Below, in pieces: positions 61,635 through 64,000 of a stretch of DNA of 64,000 bases. Source of the DNA: Sphingomonadales bacterium. GTDB lineage: Bacteria > Pseudomonadota > Alphaproteobacteria > Sphingomonadales > Sphingomonadaceae. The translations under genes were made by a program, and so were the position numbers. How positions within the stretch are numbered: the first letter of the stretch is position 1; the number at the start of each line of letters is the position of its first letter. The DNA lies in the NCBI GenBank assembly GCA_027491235.1, contig JAIXWO010000021.1, positions 186,001 to 250,000 on the forward strand. The letters are read 5' to 3'. The notes under the pieces were generated by a model. It was not told the DNA's origin and did no database searches. It saw only the letters and a list, made by a program, of their open reading frames with translations.

Positions 61635-62474
61635 ATGATGCGCAATTTCAAACAAGTCGATGTGTTCACGAGCCGACCTTTGTTCGGCAATCCGGTTGCG
61701 GTCGTCCTTGATGCCGACGGCCTGAGCGATGCCGACATGCAGCAGTTCGCCAACTGGACGAACCTTTCCGAAACAACCTTTGTCCTCCCGCCGGAAAACC
61801 CCGCCGCCAGCTACCGCGTGCGCATTTTCACACCGCGGGCGGAGCTCCCCTTTGCCGGCCACCCGACCTTGGGCACAGCCCATGCGGTGCTGGAGGCAGG
61901 CGTTGCGCAGGCGCGTGGCGGTAAGCTCATTCAGGAATGTGCCGTCGGTCTGGTGGAGGTCACCGTGGGGGACACCGGTCTATCCTTCCGCCTGCCGCGC
62001 TATGCGGCAACGCCTGCCGAAGACGCCGACACAATCCTTGCGGCCATCGGCGGCGCTTCGGTGGTCACTGGATTGCCGCAGGTGCTGGATGTCGGCCCGC
62101 ATTGGGTGATTGCCGAAATGACCTCGCTGGATGCGGTCGCGCGTCTGGAACCGGATCTGGCCGCACTCACGGCCTATGACCGGCGACATGGCACAACAGG
62201 CCTGACCGTTTTTGCGAGCGGCGACAGCGGCACACTCGTCCGATCCTTCGCCCCGGCAGACGGCATCGCCGAAGACCCCGTGTGTGGCAGCGGCAATGGC
62301 GCAGTCGCCGCTTACCGCCTGCTTGCCGGGCAAATTGGCGAAGGGGACCGCTATATCGCCGCACAGGGGCAGCAGATCGGACGCGACGGCTATGTCCATA
62401 TCCGCGTGGACGGCAAAGACATCCATGTCGGCGGCCAATGCGTGACCTGCATCACCGGATCGCTCGCCCTGTAG
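61635..62474 (+). CDS. PhzF family phenazine biosynthesis-like protein
   Basis: 279 aa from ATG 61635. PhzF fold marks: FKQVDVFTSRPLFGNPVAVV, the catalytic Glu in NLSETTFVLPP, RIFTPRAELPFAGHPTLGTAHAVL and EDPVCGSGNGAVAAY. PhzF isomerises the phenazine precursor, but most family members have unknown substrates and no phenazine genes are nearby. ATG 61638 is an equally good start. Confidence 0.88.
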   Translation: MMRNFKQVDVFTSRPLFGNPVAVVLDADGLSDADMQQFANWTNLSETTFVLPPENPAASYRVRIFTPRAELPFAGHPTLGTAHAVLEAGVAQARGGKLIQECAVGLVEVTVGDTGLSFRLPRYAATPAEDADTILAAIGGASVVTGLPQVLDVGPHWVIAEMTSLDAVARLEPDLAALTAYDRRHGTTGLTVFASGDSGTLVRSFAPADGIAEDPVCGSGNGAVAAYRLLAGQIGEGDRYIAAQGQQIGRDGYVHIRVDGKDIHVGGQCVTCITGSLAL

Positions 62475-62506
62475 CGCTTGGCGCCAAGTGCGGCTAAGGC
62501 AGCAAG

Positions 62507-62869
62507 ATGCATCCATTAATCCCTGTTATGGCCGGAGGCGCGATTGGCGCTGCGGCACGCTATCTGGCCGTTGCCGCCCTTGGCTGGCGCGGCGGCTGGC
62601 CGCTTGGCACCTTCGCCGTCAATCTTGTCGGGGGCTTCCTGATGGGGCTGCTCGCCGCATGCGTCCTGAAGGGCGCCGCATCGGAGACGACCCGCCTATT
62701 TGTCGGCGTCGGTATCCTTGGCGGCTTCACAACCTTTTCCGCATTCAGCCTTGAAGGCTTTCAGATGATAGAACGCGGTCAATGGGGCATGGCAGCCCTC
62801 TACGCCGGCGCCTCTGTTGTCGGGTCGATCGCTGCCCTTGCAGTCGGCTTCGGGGTGGTGCGCGCATGA
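62507..62869 (+). CDS. crcB: Fluoride exporter CrcB/Fluc
   Basis: 120 aa with four membrane helices. Fluc residues are plain: GGAIGAAARYL, GTFAVNLVGGFLMG and GGFTTFSAFSLE with its phenylalanine-box. A dual-topology fluoride channel that prevents enolase poisoning. The 32-bp gap before it is too short for a fluoride riboswitch. The stop overlaps the next start (ATGA). Confidence 0.92.
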   Translation: MHPLIPVMAGGAIGAAARYLAVAALGWRGGWPLGTFAVNLVGGFLMGLLAACVLKGAASETTRLFVGVGILGGFTTFSAFSLEGFQMIERGQWGMAALYAGASVVGSIAALAVGFGVVRA

Positions 62870-64000
62870 CCGATCAGGTGCGCCAATTCACCGTCGATGC
62901 CGAAGATGACGGCATCCGTCTGGACCGCTGGTTCAAGCGCCATCTGCCGGATGCCAGCTTCAACGCGGTATCTCGCTGGGCCCGCACCGGCCAGATCCGA
63001 GTCGATGGCAAGCGCGCGACGCCGGGAGACCGGATCGAAGCCGGCCAGCAGATCCGCTTCCCTCCGGCAGACCCTGTCACCGTCGCCAAGACGGCCGCCA
63101 AGCCCAAGAAGGAACGCCTGCGGCTGAGCGACGATCAGGAGGCCTTTGCCGACAGCCTTGTCATCTACCGCGATAAATCCGCGCTGGTGCTCAACAAGCC
63201 GCCCGGCCTTGCCACACAGGGCGGCACCAAGACGACCGAGCATGTCGATGGCCTGCTCGACGGGCTTTGGTTTGATGGAGAACAGCGGCCCAAGCTGGTG
63301 CACCGTCTGGACAAGGATACATCCGGCGTCCTTCTGGTGGCCCGCACCGCACGGGCGGCGGCGTCTTTCTCCAAAAGCTTTTCCAGCCGCACCGCACGCA
63401 AAGTCTATTGGGCGATCATCGTTGGCGTGCCGTCCATTGAAGATGGCATGATCGATCTGCCGCTTGCAAAGCAGCCGGGCTCTGGCGGCGAAAAAATGCA
63501 GGTCGATCAAAAGGAAGGCGCGCCTGCGCGCACCCGTTACCGCGTCATTGACCGCGCCGGGAACAGCGCTGCCTGGGTTGAGCTGCAGCCTTATACCGGA
63601 CGCACCCACCAGTTGCGCGTCCATATGGCTGCCATTGGCCACCCCATTGTCGGCGACGGCAAATATGGCGGACGCGAGGCATTTCTCACCGGCACGATCA
63701 GCCGCAAAATGCATCTCCACGCGCGGCGACTCCGCGTCGACAGCCCCGAAGGCGGGCAAGTGGATGTTTTTGCCGATCTGCCCCAGCACTTCATCGACAC
63801 CATCGCCAATCTGGGCTTCACCCTGGAAGATGGCGATGCGCTGACACTCGACGAAACGAAGTTCGGCGATACCACTGAAGGCAAGAAGCGCGCTGTTGCC
63901 CAAAAAGCCAAGGCCGCCCGCAAGGAACGCAAGGGCGAACGGCGCGGGCGTGCCGTCGCGAACACGGAACGACCGGCCAGTAAAGGTGCGGGCAAGGGCC
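62866..64000 (+). CDS. RluA family pseudouridine synthase, C-terminus cut by window edge
   Basis: The frame is open from ATG 62866 to the window end (378 codons). An S4 domain (GIRLDRWFKRHLPDASFNAVSRWARTGQIRVDG) leads to the synthase: KPPGLATQGG, HRLDKDTSGVLL with the catalytic Asp, and YTGRTHQLRVHMAAIGHPIVGD. It modifies uridines in 23S rRNA, most like RluC. The tail is Lys/Arg-rich and runs off the edge, so full length is unknown. Confidence 0.92.
   Translation, partial: MTDQVRQFTVDAEDDGIRLDRWFKRHLPDASFNAVSRWARTGQIRVDGKRATPGDRIEAGQQIRFPPADPVTVAKTAAKPKKERLRLSDDQEAFADSLVIYRDKSALVLNKPPGLATQGGTKTTEHVDGLLDGLWFDGEQRPKLVHRLDKDTSGVLLVARTARAAASFSKSFSSRTARKVYWAIIVGVPSIEDGMIDLPLAKQPGSGGEKMQVDQKEGAPARTRYRVIDRAGNSAAWVELQPYTGRTHQLRVHMAAIGHPIVGDGKYGGREAFLTGTISRKMHLHARRLRVDSPEGGQVDVFADLPQHFIDTIANLGFTLEDGDALTLDETKFGDTTEGKKRAVAQKAKAARKERKGERRGRAVANTERPASKGAGKG

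Noticed and set aside
1-64000. CRISPR arrays, prophage, integrases or insertion sequences
   Set aside because: No regularly spaced direct repeats, transposase, integrase or phage structural genes are recognisable, and both tRNAs lack adjacent attachment repeats.

Overview
The window is a high-GC chromosomal segment that looks like a member of the Sphingomonadales (Alphaproteobacteria), close to Sphingopyxis/Sphingorhabdus/Sphingomonas. The grounds are the overall protein style, COQ9, an NDUFA12-type complex I accessory protein, a TorF-type porin, bactofilin, RibB with a degenerate RibA-like tail, and the intergenic palindromes typical of sphingomonads. No prophage, insertion sequence, CRISPR array or plasmid gene is visible. 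Genes are densely packed in short operons with many 4-bp ATGA/GTGA overlaps. The genus is inference from remembered families, not a database result.

Layout, left to right. 1-5,953: a truncated serine hydrolase, an SDR dehydrogenase, and a qorB - carotenoid oxygenase - doxX operon divergent from a LysR regulator. 6,071-8,518: tRNA-Arg(TCT), a GT-C membrane glycosyltransferase and a YhhQ queuosine-precursor transporter. 8,652-12,029 (minus): COQ9, feoA, feoB and ssb, with a candidate Fur box before feoA. 12,097-14,693: a PuuD-like membrane protein, an EamA transporter and an old yellow enzyme. 14,819-18,642 (minus): a riboflavin cluster (ribD, ribE, HTH-ribB, ribH). 18,709-22,245 (minus): gltX, nadE and a DUF2306 membrane protein. 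22,388-30,964: a membrane LytTR regulator, a second serine hydrolase, prs, a VOC protein, an L,D-transpeptidase, arsC, a ParA ATPase, aat, and a minus-strand run of DUF2155, NDUFA12, DUF192, a double cold-shock protein and recX. 31,072-35,294: a fatty acyl-AMP ligase and a GGDEF-EAL protein. 35,377-38,935: tRNA-Trp, secE, nusG, rplK, rplA, L10 leader, rplJ, rplL and a terminator, with no rpoBC after it. 38,966-42,822: an MTA/SAH nucleosidase-like protein, a molybdopterin oxidoreductase and a TorF porin. 42,871-52,249: nitrogen metabolism, with a puuA/puuB-like polyamine pair, a HemL-fold transaminase, a CYTH-CHAD protein, a second puuA-like ligase, and glnK-amtB behind a sigma-54 promoter. 52,548-57,894 (minus): a TonB receptor, a GFA protein, a zeta-class GST, a diheme cytochrome c and a beta-helix protein. 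57,958-64,000: DUF2147, a 2OG-Fe(II) oxygenase, bactofilin, two related lipoproteins, PhzF, CrcB and a truncated RluA-type pseudouridine synthase.

The most interesting system is the riboflavin cluster. Its RibB carries an N-terminal XRE-like helix-turn-helix and a RibA-like domain without the zinc cysteines (RibBX type). A perfect palindrome lies exactly between the candidate -35 and -10 of its own promoter, so the enzyme may repress itself. Other points worth attention are an Aat/DUF2155 antisense overlap in which both protein ends look conserved, five nested inverted-repeat elements (three between convergent genes, one inside the rib operon), and an ssb gene that starts on the stop codon of feoB.
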